This document shows positions 25,204 through 33,827 of a stretch of 64,000 nucleotides of DNA, in pieces. The notes under the pieces were generated by a model. The model saw only the letters and a program-made list of their open reading frames with translations. It did not search any database and was not told where the DNA came from. Both the position numbers and the translations under genes were made by a program. The stretch comes from Alloscardovia sp963543015. GTDB taxonomy: Bacteria > Actinomycetota > Actinomycetes > Actinomycetales > Bifidobacteriaceae. Every line of letters begins with the position of its first letter. Within the stretch, counting starts at the first letter, position 1. The stretch covers positions 1-64,000 of the forward strand of contig CAUTYZ010000010.1 in assembly GCA_963543015.1 (NCBI GenBank), read 5' to 3'.

Positions 25204-25245
25204 GGGCGTGCGCTTGGTTCGATTAATGTACTGAGACGTACGCCC
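25204..25245 (+). promoter_or_regulatory. hairpin between MFS and GH30 genes
   Basis: GGGCGTGCG (25204-25212) pairs with CGTACGCCC (25237-25245), with one G-U pair. There is no T-run directly after it, so it is more likely an mRNA processing or stability element, or a weak terminator, between the carrier and the glycosidase. Confidence 0.4.
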
Positions 25246-25285
25246 ATGCATAATTGAGATTTTCAGATTTTAAGATGAGGTAAAA

Positions 25286-26629
25286 ATGACTACATGGATT
25301 TCCACCACAGAAGATGAGAAATTTGTAGAAAATTCTGTGGATACAACGACCGTTCGTGAATCTGCTGATTTCGAATTAACGGGAGAAAAATTCCAGGCAA
25401 TTCGTGGCTTTGGTGGATGCTTCAACGAGCTTGGATACCAGACATTGACGGAAATTGCCAGCGAAGATGATGCTGAGCAAATTTTCAAGGAATTGTTTGA
25501 TCCATCAGAAATGAATTTCGTCTTCAACCGTGCACCAGTGGGCGCAAACGATTTTTCGCTTAATTGGTATAGCTATGATGAAACTGATGGTGACCTTGAG
25601 CTCAAGGACTTCAGTGTCGAACGCGACGAGAAGACGCTTATCCCTTACATTAAGCGCGCGCAGAAGTATCAGCCAGATTTGAAGCTGTTCTCCAGCCCAT
25701 GGTCTCCTCCAACGTGGATGAAGTTCCCTAAGGTCTATAATTTCGGTCGTCTGGTGATGGAACCAGAAAATTTGCAAGCGTACGCAAACTACTTCGTCAA
25801 GTACGTTCGCGCATACGAAGCACACGGAATTAAGGTAACGCATCTCTTCCCACAAAACGAGGTCTTCGCAGATCAAAAGTTCCCAAGCTGCCTGTATACA
25901 AGCGAGGATATGAAGATCTTCATTCGCGATTATCTCGGACCAACTTTCGAGCGTGAAGGATTGGATACCCACATCTGCCTCGGTACATTGAACGGTCCAG
26001 AAGATATGGCATTCACAGGCGTAGGCTACGGCATGCGTATGGATAATTACAACCGTTGGGTAGATGGAATTCTCTTCGATGAGGATGCTCGTCGATTCAT
26101 CAAGGGTATCGGATATCAGTGGGCAGGCCGTGCGGCTGTACAGCGTACCCACGAATCCTGGCCTGAGATGGAAATCTTCCAGACAGAGTCTGAGTGCGGT
26201 AACGGCGAAAATGCGTGGGATTATGCAGAATACATCTTCCACCTCATTAACCATTACTTCACGAACGGTGCAACGACATATACCTACTGGAATATGGTCT
26301 TGACCGAGGTCGTGTCGACATGGGGTTGGATGCAAAATTCGCTCTACAGCATTGATTCGAAGACGGGTGCTGTTACGCGCAATCCTGAGTACTATGTGAT
26401 GAAGCATTTCGCGAAGTACGTAAAGCCATGCGCTCGCGTGTTGGGTACAAAGGGTCATTTCAATTCGATGGCAATTGCTTTCGAAAATACGGATGGCACA
26501 GTTGTGGTTGTGGCACAAAATGCCCTCAATCAGGACATGCCATTTACCTTTGCAAATCCAAACGACCCTGAGAAGGGATTAAATGTCACACTGAAGGCAC
26601 GTTCGTTCAATACTTTCGTGTTGGACTAG
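25286..26629 (+). CDS. glycoside hydrolase family 30 (glucosylceramidase-like)
   Basis: A 447-residue enzyme with a GH30 TIM barrel followed by a short beta-sandwich. It begins in the family manner with FQAIRGFGGCFNELG. The acid/base Glu is in FPQNEV (Glu192) and the nucleophile Glu in FQTESECG (Glu301). It has no signal peptide, so it works in the cytoplasm on imported beta-glycosides. The GH30 family includes beta-glucosidase, beta-xylosidase, beta-fucosidase and endo-beta-1,6-glucanase or galactanase subfamilies; this sequence looks closest to subfamily 1-like beta-glucosidases, not certain. The RBS is GATGAGG. It sits between the MFS carrier and the GH42 gene. Confidence 0.87.
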   Translation: MTTWISTTEDEKFVENSVDTTTVRESADFELTGEKFQAIRGFGGCFNELGYQTLTEIASEDDAEQIFKELFDPSEMNFVFNRAPVGANDFSLNWYSYDETDGDLELKDFSVERDEKTLIPYIKRAQKYQPDLKLFSSPWSPPTWMKFPKVYNFGRLVMEPENLQAYANYFVKYVRAYEAHGIKVTHLFPQNEVFADQKFPSCLYTSEDMKIFIRDYLGPTFEREGLDTHICLGTLNGPEDMAFTGVGYGMRMDNYNRWVDGILFDEDARRFIKGIGYQWAGRAAVQRTHESWPEMEIFQTESECGNGENAWDYAEYIFHLINHYFTNGATTYTYWNMVLTEVVSTWGWMQNSLYSIDSKTGAVTRNPEYYVMKHFAKYVKPCARVLGTKGHFNSMAIAFENTDGTVVVVAQNALNQDMPFTFANPNDPEKGLNVTLKARSFNTFVLD

Positions 26630-26968
26630 GCAAGGTGCGGGCTGCTAGCTAGCTGGGCAGTCAGACCGTCAGTTAGGACGGGGGCTATCGGTTAGATTGC
26701 CGGTTAGCAGCCAGCCAGACGAGATCAGTAGGACTCACGGGCAGGGAGGATAGACACGATTTTCTGCGCGTTTGCGGACGGAGTAAGGCAATGCCTAACG
26801 CCTCATGCTTATAGACATGACGTTATTTTGCTATCGTTCGTTATCACTCAGAAAATTCGCACTGCCTCCCTCAGTTGCTGTACGTACTGATTACAATACT
26901 TTTCGAGAGATCAATTTTCCTTACACTGTGTCAGTCTGTGTAAGTAAGAAGTTATGTAAGGCATCATC

Positions 26969-29095
26969 ATGGCAAAGACGCATGTAGACCGTTTCCTTTT
27001 CGGAGCGGCATATTACGACGAATATATCCTTCCGCACGACATTGATCGCATTGATACGGACTTCCAAATGATGCGCGATGCGGGCATGAACGTTATCCGA
27101 ATTGCAGAATTTACGTGGAGTACTGAAGAACCTGAACCTGGGGTTTTCAACTTTGCTCATGTCGATCGAGCGCTGGATGCGGCAAGCAAGTATGGAATTG
27201 ACGTCATTATCGGCACTCCGACTGCAGCTGTTCCAAGCTGGCTTGTCGAGCTCGATCCGCATGTGCTCGCTGTTCAGGATAATTCTGGTCAGGCAAAGTA
27301 TGGCGTTCGCCAGAATATGGACATCGTTAATGGGACATATCGTTTTTACGCAGAACGAATTATCCGAAAGCTCGTTGAGCATACGGCATCGCATCCGCAG
27401 GTTATCGGATTCCAAGTCGACAACGAAACGAAATATTATGATTCATGCAGTCCTGATCTGCAAAAATTATTCGTGCAGTCGTTGAGAAAGCGCTTCCATA
27501 ATTCAACTGATGAGATGAACAAGGCGTTTGGTTTGGATTACTGGTCGAACCGTATTGACGCGTGGGAGAATTTCCCTGACGTGTCAGGCTCGATTAACCA
27601 GTCGTTGCGCGGCGCTTTTGATGAATTTAGGCGTGCGGTGGTCGCGGAATTCTTAGCATGGCAGGCGGCAATTGTGCGCGAATATGCGCGAGATGATCAG
27701 TTTGTTACGCAGAATTTCGATTACGAATGGCGTGGGTATTCGTATGGTGTGCAGCCTGCTGTTAATCATTTCGAAGCGGGCAAGGCGCTGGATATCTCGG
27801 GCGTGGATATTTACCATCCGACTGAGGAACATTTGACTGGTAAGGAAATTGGCTTCGGCGGTGATGTAGCACGTTCGGTTAAAGATGGTCGCAACTTCAT
27901 CGTTTTGGAAACTCAAGCTCAGGGGCAAAATGGCTGGCTTCCATACCCAGGGCAGCTTCGACTTCAGGCGTATTCCCATGTGGCAAATGGTGCTGATGGT
28001 GTGATGTACTGGCATTGGCATTCCATCCATAACTCGTTTGAAACGTACTGGAAGGGCGTGCTTTCTCACGATTTTGCAAAAAATCTTACATATGAAGAAG
28101 CGGGAATTTTCGGTCGAGAAATGGAAAATGATGCCATCGGTGGACGACTTCTTCATTCGCAGAAAAACAACCGCGTAGCCATTATGGTGTCGAACGAAGC
28201 GCTGACTGCTCTGAACTGGTTTAATCTCGAATCGGGATTCCCATTTGGAGGAAGTCTTGCGTATAACGACATTGTTCGTAGATACTATGATGCTTTGTTT
28301 GAATTGAACGTCGAAGTCGATATCATTCCGGTGAATGCGGATGCGGAAAGACTGCGGCGCTACGACATGATCGTTACGCCTGCGCTGTATGTGGCCGCTC
28401 AAGAAACGATTGATCGTTTGCGTGAGTATGTGCGAGATGGTGGTCATCTTGTGTCGGGCATGCGTTCATTTGTGACGGACAACGATACGACCGTGTGGCA
28501 AGACGCTGCTCCGCATGATTTAACGGATGTGTTTGGTATGACGTATAACCAATTCACACGTCCAGATGGTGCCGTGACTGTATCGGGTGATGGCGAGCTG
28601 GAAAATGTAGTGAATGCAAGCATGGCAGAAGGTTTGATCGAGCTGCTGAAATTGACGGCAACTGATACGGAAGTTTTGGCATCGTACGATCATTATGCGT
28701 GGGATTCCTATGCGGCAATTACACGGCATGCGTATGGTAAGGGATCAGCTGAGTATATTGGCACGCTACTTTCCGCGGATACATTGCGGGCAGTGTTGCG
28801 CGAGGCTGTGGAATACGCGGGTGTGAAACCGGTAGGAATGGATTTGTCAGGTGTCGTGACTGTGCGTCAAACGATTACACCAGATGGAAAAACGGCTACA
28901 TACTTGCTGAACTATTCTGCAGATTCGGTCACTTTTAAGTCGCCTGTGGGTGGGGAAGTGATAGTCGCACCGGAAATTATCGGTCAGGATGGAAAAATTG
29001 CTCACAATGCGACACCTCTGCCAGCGGGCACTCGCGTGGCTGTGGGAGATGACGTGACAATTGGGCGATGGAATCTTGCGGTCATTCTGGGATAA
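26969..29095 (+). CDS. beta-galactosidase, glycoside hydrolase family 42
   Basis: A 708-residue GH42 enzyme with a TIM barrel, trimerisation domain and C-terminal beta domain. It opens FLFGAAYYDEY, a variant of the GH42 GxxYxPE start. The acid/base Glu153 lies in FQVDNET and the nucleophile Glu314 in IVLETQAQ. GH42 enzymes of bifidobacteria act in the cytoplasm on galacto-oligosaccharides or plant galactan fragments. There is no signal peptide. The RBS is weak (TAAGG, 11 nt upstream). The 340-base spacer before it contains only an 8-bp inverted repeat (GGCTGCTA 26640-26647 / TAGCAGCC 26705-26712) and no gene. Confidence 0.9.
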   Translation: MAKTHVDRFLFGAAYYDEYILPHDIDRIDTDFQMMRDAGMNVIRIAEFTWSTEEPEPGVFNFAHVDRALDAASKYGIDVIIGTPTAAVPSWLVELDPHVLAVQDNSGQAKYGVRQNMDIVNGTYRFYAERIIRKLVEHTASHPQVIGFQVDNETKYYDSCSPDLQKLFVQSLRKRFHNSTDEMNKAFGLDYWSNRIDAWENFPDVSGSINQSLRGAFDEFRRAVVAEFLAWQAAIVREYARDDQFVTQNFDYEWRGYSYGVQPAVNHFEAGKALDISGVDIYHPTEEHLTGKEIGFGGDVARSVKDGRNFIVLETQAQGQNGWLPYPGQLRLQAYSHVANGADGVMYWHWHSIHNSFETYWKGVLSHDFAKNLTYEEAGIFGREMENDAIGGRLLHSQKNNRVAIMVSNEALTALNWFNLESGFPFGGSLAYNDIVRRYYDALFELNVEVDIIPVNADAERLRRYDMIVTPALYVAAQETIDRLREYVRDGGHLVSGMRSFVTDNDTTVWQDAAPHDLTDVFGMTYNQFTRPDGAVTVSGDGELENVVNASMAEGLIELLKLTATDTEVLASYDHYAWDSYAAITRHAYGKGSAEYIGTLLSADTLRAVLREAVEYAGVKPVGMDLSGVVTVRQTITPDGKTATYLLNYSADSVTFKSPVGGEVIVAPEIIGQDGKIAHNATPLPAGTRVAVGDDVTIGRWNLAVILG

Positions 29096-29150
29096 AAGCT
29101 TGTAGTGGAAGTGCCCCGCGGGTGATACGGCAAGTGGTTAGTCTTGCAAA

Positions 29151-29205
29151 AAATCATTCGCGGGGGCATCGTCTCGGAAATTTTGCAAGAGAAATCATTC
29201 GCGGG
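29151..29205. repeat. 14-bp direct repeat upstream of GH3
   Basis: AAATCATTCGCGGG occurs at 29151-29164 and again at 29192-29205, each preceded a few bases earlier by TTGCAA. The 41-base spacing is close to four helical turns, compatible with a tandem regulator site. Confidence 0.6.
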
Positions 29206-29226
29206 TACGCATAGAATAAAAGATGA

Positions 29227-29240
29227 TGTTAGCGTTCACA
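29227..29240. promoter_or_regulatory. LacI-type operator upstream of GH3
   Basis: TGTTAGCGTTCACA shares 11 of 14 positions with the operator at 23844-23857 and has the same central CG. It lies 34 bases before the GH3 start codon, where it would block transcription or initiation. Confidence 0.55.
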
Positions 29241-29274
29241 TACGCGTAAAACGTCATAGTAATGGGAGAACTCA

Positions 29275-31521
29275 ATGGTGAATGTACACGATTTAACAGT
29301 AGAAGAAAAGGCATCGCTCACATCGGGCGGCGACGCATGGCACTTCCAGCCAATTGAACGTCTGGGAGTTCCGGGCTATATGCTTACGGATGGTCCTCAC
29401 GGTCTGCGTAAGGAAAATAACGAGACAGCAGCTCTCGATATGAAAAATACCATTCCTTCGACATGCTTCCCTCCAGCAGCTGGTATGTCCAGCTCGTGGA
29501 ATCCAAAACTCGTGCATGAAGTGGGCGTCGCGATGGGTGAAGAGTGCATTCAGGAAAATGTAGCTGTCATCCTCGGACCTGGCGTGAATATCAAGCGCAA
29601 TCCATTGGGTGGACGCTCTTTCGAATACTGGTCAGAAGATCCATACTTGGCAGGTCACGAAGCAATTGGCATCGTAGAAGGTGTACAGTCCCAAGGTGTG
29701 GGTACATCCCTGAAGCATTTTGCTGCGAACAATCAGGAAACTGACCGCTTGCGTATCAATGCGCGCATTACTGAGCGAACATTGCGCGAAATTTATTTGC
29801 CAGCATTTGAGCACATCGTGAAAACTGCTCAGCCATGGACGATTATGTGCGCGTATAACCAGCTCAACGGCGTCTTTGGCTCGGAAAATCATTGGCTTTT
29901 GACGGAAGTTTTGCGCGATGAGTGGGGATTTGAAGGCATCGTTATGAGTGACTGGGGTGCTGTGCATGATCGCGTAGCATCTTTGAACGCTGGACTGAAT
30001 CTCGAAATGCCTCCAAGCTACACGGATAATGAAGTCGTCGTCGCTGTTAAAGATGGTCGAATTTCTGAAGAGCAGCTCGACCGCATGGCTCAGGGTATGC
30101 TGGATTTGGTGGAGAAGGCTCAGGAAGCAATGTTGCGCGAAGGCTTCACCTATAAGATTCCAGCTCATCATGTCATCGCACGTCGCGCGGCTCAAGAATC
30201 CATCGTTATGCTGAAGAATGAGGGTGGGCTTTTGCCATTGGATCCTCAAACACGCGTGGCTGTTATCGGCGAATTTGCGCGCACGCCACGTTATCAGGGC
30301 GGCGGTTCTTCGCATCTGAACCCAACGCGTATGGATTCTATCCTCGATGCTTTGGATGAAACAGGTGCTCATTTCGTCTTCGCGCCTGGTTTTACCTTGG
30401 ATCGTTCCGAGCAGACAGACGAATTGACTGAAGAGGCATTGGCAGCTGCACGCGATGCCCAGGCTGTTATCTTCACTATGGGTCTTCCAGAAGAGGAAGA
30501 ATCCGAAGGTTTCGATCGTACAACGCTCGATATGCCAGCAAAGCAGATTGAACTTTTGTCCGCTGTCAGCAAGGTCAATCCGAATGTAATCGTCGTTCTC
30601 TCCAACGGATCTGCAGTGCAGATGGACCCATGGCAGGACGATGCTAAGGCAGTTCTTGAAACATGGTTGCTCGGTCAGGCGGGTGGTTTGGCTGTATCTG
30701 ATATCGTCTTCGGTGATGCAAATCCATCGGGTAAGCTGGCTCAGACTCTTCCATTGGATATCAAGGATGATCCTTCTATGGTCAATTGGCCTGGCGGTGA
30801 TCGCGTGGTCGACTATGGCGAGGGTGTTTTTGTGGGCTATCGCTACTACGATACTTTCGATGTCGACGTAGCATATCCATTCGGATTCGGTTTGAGCTAC
30901 TCGACCTTCGATATTTCCAATATTCGCGTGGAAGTTAAGGGCGATATGGCCGTACGCGTCCATGCGACGGTGACAAACACATCGGATGTCGATGGTGCTG
31001 AGGTCGTTCAGGTATATGTCAATCCTGCAGAAAATAGTCCAGTGGAGCGTCCAGTGCATGAGCTGAAGGGCTTTGCTAAGGTCTTCGTTCCTGCGGGCAA
31101 GTCGGAAGACGTGGTCTTTGACCTTGATGATCGCGCATTCGCATACTGGTCTGAGAAGGATCATCGTTGGCGCGTAGTAGAGGGCAAGTACGGCATCGAA
31201 ATCGCAACGTCTTCGCGCGACATTGTTTCACGTGAAACTGTGAAGTTGATGGGTGATGACTTCTATGAGGAGCTCGATGAGTGGTCAAACTTCGGCGAAT
31301 TTAAGGCTGATTCATTCGGTGCGCTCGCAGTTTCTCACATGATTGAGAAGGGCAAGACTGGCGAACTTCCTGCAATTCCTGAGGATAACGTGGGTGTTCA
31401 GCTCTTCTTAGAGACTATGCCAATTAACTCGATGCCTGTGCTCTTCGGCAAGGATGGACGTCGATTGACACAGTTCTTGCTCGACGACTATAAGGCTGAG
31501 CGAGCAAAGCTTGGTAAGTAA
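29275..31521 (+). CDS. beta-glucosidase, glycoside hydrolase family 3
   Basis: A 748-residue cytoplasmic GH3 enzyme. The N-terminal barrel has LTDGPHGLR, KHFAANNQE (general substrate-binding Lys-His) and the nucleophile Asp226 in VMSDWGAV. The alpha/beta sandwich with RVAVIGEFARTPRYQGGGSS follows, then a fibronectin type III-like C-domain from about residue 555. It likely releases glucose (or xylose) from beta-glycosides brought in by the MFS carrier. The RBS is GGGAG 6 nt from the ATG. Residues ~650-656 (IVSRETV) are encoded by a perfect 14-bp parS core at 31225-31238. A terminator follows at 31609. Confidence 0.92.
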   Translation: MVNVHDLTVEEKASLTSGGDAWHFQPIERLGVPGYMLTDGPHGLRKENNETAALDMKNTIPSTCFPPAAGMSSSWNPKLVHEVGVAMGEECIQENVAVILGPGVNIKRNPLGGRSFEYWSEDPYLAGHEAIGIVEGVQSQGVGTSLKHFAANNQETDRLRINARITERTLREIYLPAFEHIVKTAQPWTIMCAYNQLNGVFGSENHWLLTEVLRDEWGFEGIVMSDWGAVHDRVASLNAGLNLEMPPSYTDNEVVVAVKDGRISEEQLDRMAQGMLDLVEKAQEAMLREGFTYKIPAHHVIARRAAQESIVMLKNEGGLLPLDPQTRVAVIGEFARTPRYQGGGSSHLNPTRMDSILDALDETGAHFVFAPGFTLDRSEQTDELTEEALAAARDAQAVIFTMGLPEEEESEGFDRTTLDMPAKQIELLSAVSKVNPNVIVVLSNGSAVQMDPWQDDAKAVLETWLLGQAGGLAVSDIVFGDANPSGKLAQTLPLDIKDDPSMVNWPGGDRVVDYGEGVFVGYRYYDTFDVDVAYPFGFGLSYSTFDISNIRVEVKGDMAVRVHATVTNTSDVDGAEVVQVYVNPAENSPVERPVHELKGFAKVFVPAGKSEDVVFDLDDRAFAYWSEKDHRWRVVEGKYGIEIATSSRDIVSRETVKLMGDDFYEELDEWSNFGEFKADSFGALAVSHMIEKGKTGELPAIPEDNVGVQLFLETMPINSMPVLFGKDGRRLTQFLLDDYKAERAKLGK
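31224..31239. other. parS: parS site inside the GH3 gene
   Basis: TGTTTCACGTGAAACT contains the perfect palindromic core GTTTCACGTGAAAC and matches 15 of the 16 bases of the conserved ParB target. It lies in-frame in the GH3 coding region. parS sites inside genes are common in other bacteria. Together with 4030-4045 it marks an origin-proximal segment. Confidence 0.75.
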
Positions 31522-31608
31522 GCCGAGCTGACAACTCCGACTGCATTCTTTCTCATTTCTCTCTCCATCGATAGAAAAATAGATAGAAAATAGAAGATAG
31601 AAAAACTG

Positions 31609-31637
31609 GGCGGTACTTCGAAAGAGGTACCGCCTTT
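31609..31637 (+). terminator. terminator of the glycosidase cluster
   Basis: GGCGGTAC (31609-31616) pairs with GTACCGCC (31627-31634), a 10-base loop between, and TTTG follows. It is about 90 bases after the GH3 stop. Confidence 0.75.
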
Positions 31638-31763
31638 GTTGGCGAGGAATTCAGACGTTCTGTATGGCTGTGTGGTGCGTCAATTTTTCCGGTCGCGTTA
31701 CATGGCGTATTACATAGTGGACACATAGCCGACAATTAGGCGACAAAATATCAGGGCATGCGC

Positions 31764-31769
31764 TACACT
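31764..31769 (+). promoter_or_regulatory. candidate -10 box for the leader ORF/permease transcript
   Basis: TACACT lies 41 bases before the leader ORF start; CGACAA, 17 bases upstream (31741-31746), is a weak -35 box. It is the best promoter match in the spacer. Confidence 0.35.
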
Positions 31770-31809
31770 GAACGAAACAATTGATACGAACTATTTCGAA
31801 GGAGGTCTC

Positions 31810-31905
31810 ATGGCAGCACAGCGTATGCTTACCAGCATCAGCCGATCTGAAACTCAGGTTTCGATGAATCACGAGGCTTCCCGACATCATCTCCATCGCC
31901 ATTAA
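31810..31905 (+). CDS. 31-residue histidine-rich leader peptide
   Basis: A short ORF with a near-perfect Shine-Dalgarno, AAGGAGG, ending 4 bases before its ATG, better than most genes in this window. The product is 31 residues long. Five of its last 11 residues are His (His21, 26, 27, 29 and 31), with the ending SRHHLHRH. Downstream, before the permease at 32110, are a weak hairpin with U-rich tail (31987-32016) and a competing pairing (GATGTG 31936-31941 with CACATC 31995-32000). This is the layout of a ribosome-mediated attenuator sensing charged tRNA-His. The inference is that it regulates the permease, which would then carry histidine. It could instead be an unrelated micropeptide. Confidence 0.6.
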   Translation: MAAQRMLTSISRSETQVSMNHEASRHHLHRH

Positions 31906-31986
31906 GCGATTCTTGTGTGTCGTATTCGGCATATCGATGTGAGTGTCGACACGATTGAGTACAGATAATTCATAATTCGGTACACA

Positions 31987-32016
31987 TACTGTCACACATC
32001 CAGTAATTTTAATTTT
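31987..32016 (+). promoter_or_regulatory. putative attenuator hairpin upstream of the permease
   Basis: TACTG (31987-31991) pairs with CAGTA (32001-32005) and is followed by ATTTTAATTTT. The loop holds CACATC, which can instead pair with GATGTG at 31936-31941. The stem is only 5 bp, so the terminator is weak. Nearer the permease, GTACGC (32054-32059)/GCGTAC (32071-32076) and GTGTACG (32052-32058)/CGTACAC (32078-32084) are two mutually exclusive pairings. Confidence 0.4.
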
Positions 32017-32109
32017 CACATTTTTGAAGCACAATAAATTCCAAGGGCGTAGTGTACGCGGGGTAATTATGCGTACTCGTACACGCGTCGGAGATGAAAG
32101 AGAACTTTT

Positions 32110-33702
32110 ATGAATGACGTAAACTCGACAGCAAATCAGGATGGTCAGCCTATGGATGCGCAAGTTCAGGATGTGCAGGGTGGCGCGCAAGCTCAGGACG
32201 GCCAAAACGTTCAAACTGCAGTACAAACCGCAGCACAAACTGCTCAAGCGGGCAATCCTCAATTCGACCCAGAGCTCGATTCGCAATACGGCGGTTTGAA
32301 GCGACGTATGTCCTCTCGCCACTTGACCATGATCTCGCTCGGTGGTGTGATTGGAACTGGTCTGTTCGTCAGCTCGGGCGAAACGATTAAGGCAGCGGGT
32401 CCTCTCGGCGCAATTCTCGCGTACGCAGCTGGATCGCTCCTCGTCTACTGTGTGATGCTGTGCTTGGGCGAATTATCCGTCGCAATGCCTTACGCGGGTA
32501 GCTTCCACTTGTATGCCAAGCGCTTTATCGGACCAGGTACGGGCTTTGCAGTAGCAATTTTGTATTGGCTTAACTGGGCGGTCGCGCTCGCATCAGAATT
32601 TACAGCGGCGGGAATGCTCATGAGATACTGGTTCCCGAATTCGCCAGAATGGATATGGTCCGCGCTCTTTATGGCAGCAGTTCTCGCGCTGAACTTGATG
32701 AGCGTACGCACATACGGTGAGTCAGAATTCTGGTTCTCCAGCATTAAGGTGGCGGCAATCGTCGCGTTCATTATCATCGGTGCAGCGGCAATTGTCGGAA
32801 TCGTCCCAATGGCTTCCTCAGTAACAGGCACACAAGGCGCTCCATGGTTTAGCAATTTCTACATCGATGGATGGTTCCCAACAGGAATTTTGCCAGTATT
32901 CTCGACATTGCTGACAGTTATCTTCGCATTCTCAGGAACTGAAGTCGTCGGCGTAGCAGCAGGCGAAACCAAGGATCCACAGACCGCAATCCCACGCGCT
33001 GTACGCACAACCGTCTTCCGCCTCGTCATCTTCTTCATCGGATCTATCGGCGTGATGGCAGCACTTATCCCATGGCACAAGTCGGGTGTAAGCACCTCGC
33101 CATTCGTCATGGTATTCCAGGCAATTGGCCTTCCATATGCGGCTGACGTGATGAACTTCGTCGTCCTGACAGCAGTCCTTTCTGCAGCAAACTCGGGAAT
33201 GTACGTGTGCGCTCGCATGGTGTGGTCGCTCGGCAAGGAAGACATGCTGTCTCCAAAGCTTGCAAAGACAACGAAGCGTGGTGTGCCAGTGTACGCAGTG
33301 CTCGTCTCCATGGCGGGAAGCATGGTGTGCTTGCTGTCGTCCGTATTTGCGGCAGACACCGTGTACTTGGCGCTTGTGGCGATTTCCGGCTTGGCAACTC
33401 TGGTCGTCTGGGGATCCATCGTTGCGTGCCAAATCCTCTTCAGGCGTTCATTGGATAAGGAAGGAAAGAGCGCGGATTCGCTGCCATACAAGGTGAAGCT
33501 CTATCCGTTCATCCCAATTTTGGCAATCGTTATGACCATCGTCGTAGCAATCCTCATCCTCTTCGATGAGTCGCAACGCACGACCCTGCTCTACATGATT
33601 CCGTTTACTGTGCTGTGTTATGTGTACTACTACGCAAGGCAGTGGTGGAAGAAGCGCGTGGGGAAGGGCGCTGCGGACGACGTAGCTACAGAGGTTGAGT
33701 AA
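32110..33702 (+). CDS. amino-acid permease (AAT family, LysP/HisP-like)
   Basis: A 530-residue AAT-family permease. A long Gln/Ala-rich hydrophilic N-terminus (~65 residues, AQDGQNVQTAVQTAAQTAQ) precedes LKRRMSSRHLTMISLGGVIGTG. GESEFWFSSIKVAAIV and ETKDPQTAIPRAVRTTVF are typical, and the sequence resembles lysine/histidine-type permeases. About 12 helices and a basic C-tail are visible. The upstream His-rich leader peptide suggests that the substrate is histidine, an inference from context. It is a single gene ending in a terminator at 33743-33773. The RBS is GAAAGAG, 6 nt from the ATG. Confidence 0.88.
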   Translation: MNDVNSTANQDGQPMDAQVQDVQGGAQAQDGQNVQTAVQTAAQTAQAGNPQFDPELDSQYGGLKRRMSSRHLTMISLGGVIGTGLFVSSGETIKAAGPLGAILAYAAGSLLVYCVMLCLGELSVAMPYAGSFHLYAKRFIGPGTGFAVAILYWLNWAVALASEFTAAGMLMRYWFPNSPEWIWSALFMAAVLALNLMSVRTYGESEFWFSSIKVAAIVAFIIIGAAAIVGIVPMASSVTGTQGAPWFSNFYIDGWFPTGILPVFSTLLTVIFAFSGTEVVGVAAGETKDPQTAIPRAVRTTVFRLVIFFIGSIGVMAALIPWHKSGVSTSPFVMVFQAIGLPYAADVMNFVVLTAVLSAANSGMYVCARMVWSLGKEDMLSPKLAKTTKRGVPVYAVLVSMAGSMVCLLSSVFAADTVYLALVAISGLATLVVWGSIVACQILFRRSLDKEGKSADSLPYKVKLYPFIPILAIVMTIVVAILILFDESQRTTLLYMIPFTVLCYVYYYARQWWKKRVGKGAADDVATEVE

Positions 33703-33742
33703 AACGCATAGTCTTCTTATGCAATAATCACGAGATAGTTGA

Positions 33743-33773
33743 GGAGCGGAGAATTTTATTCTTCGCTCCTTTT
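33743..33773 (+). terminator. terminator of the permease gene
   Basis: GGAGCGGAGAA (33743-33753) pairs with TTCTTCGCTCC (33759-33769) with one G-U pair; TTTT follows. Confidence 0.85.
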
Positions 33774-33827
33774 GCTATAGGAGAGGATAGCTGGTTATAA
33801 GATTCTTAGAATGAGTAGAATATAAGT

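Noticed and set aside
31940..32100. T-box riboswitch upstream of the permease
   Set aside because: No T-box consensus (TGGN-type) or specifier stem is visible; the His leader peptide explains the features better.
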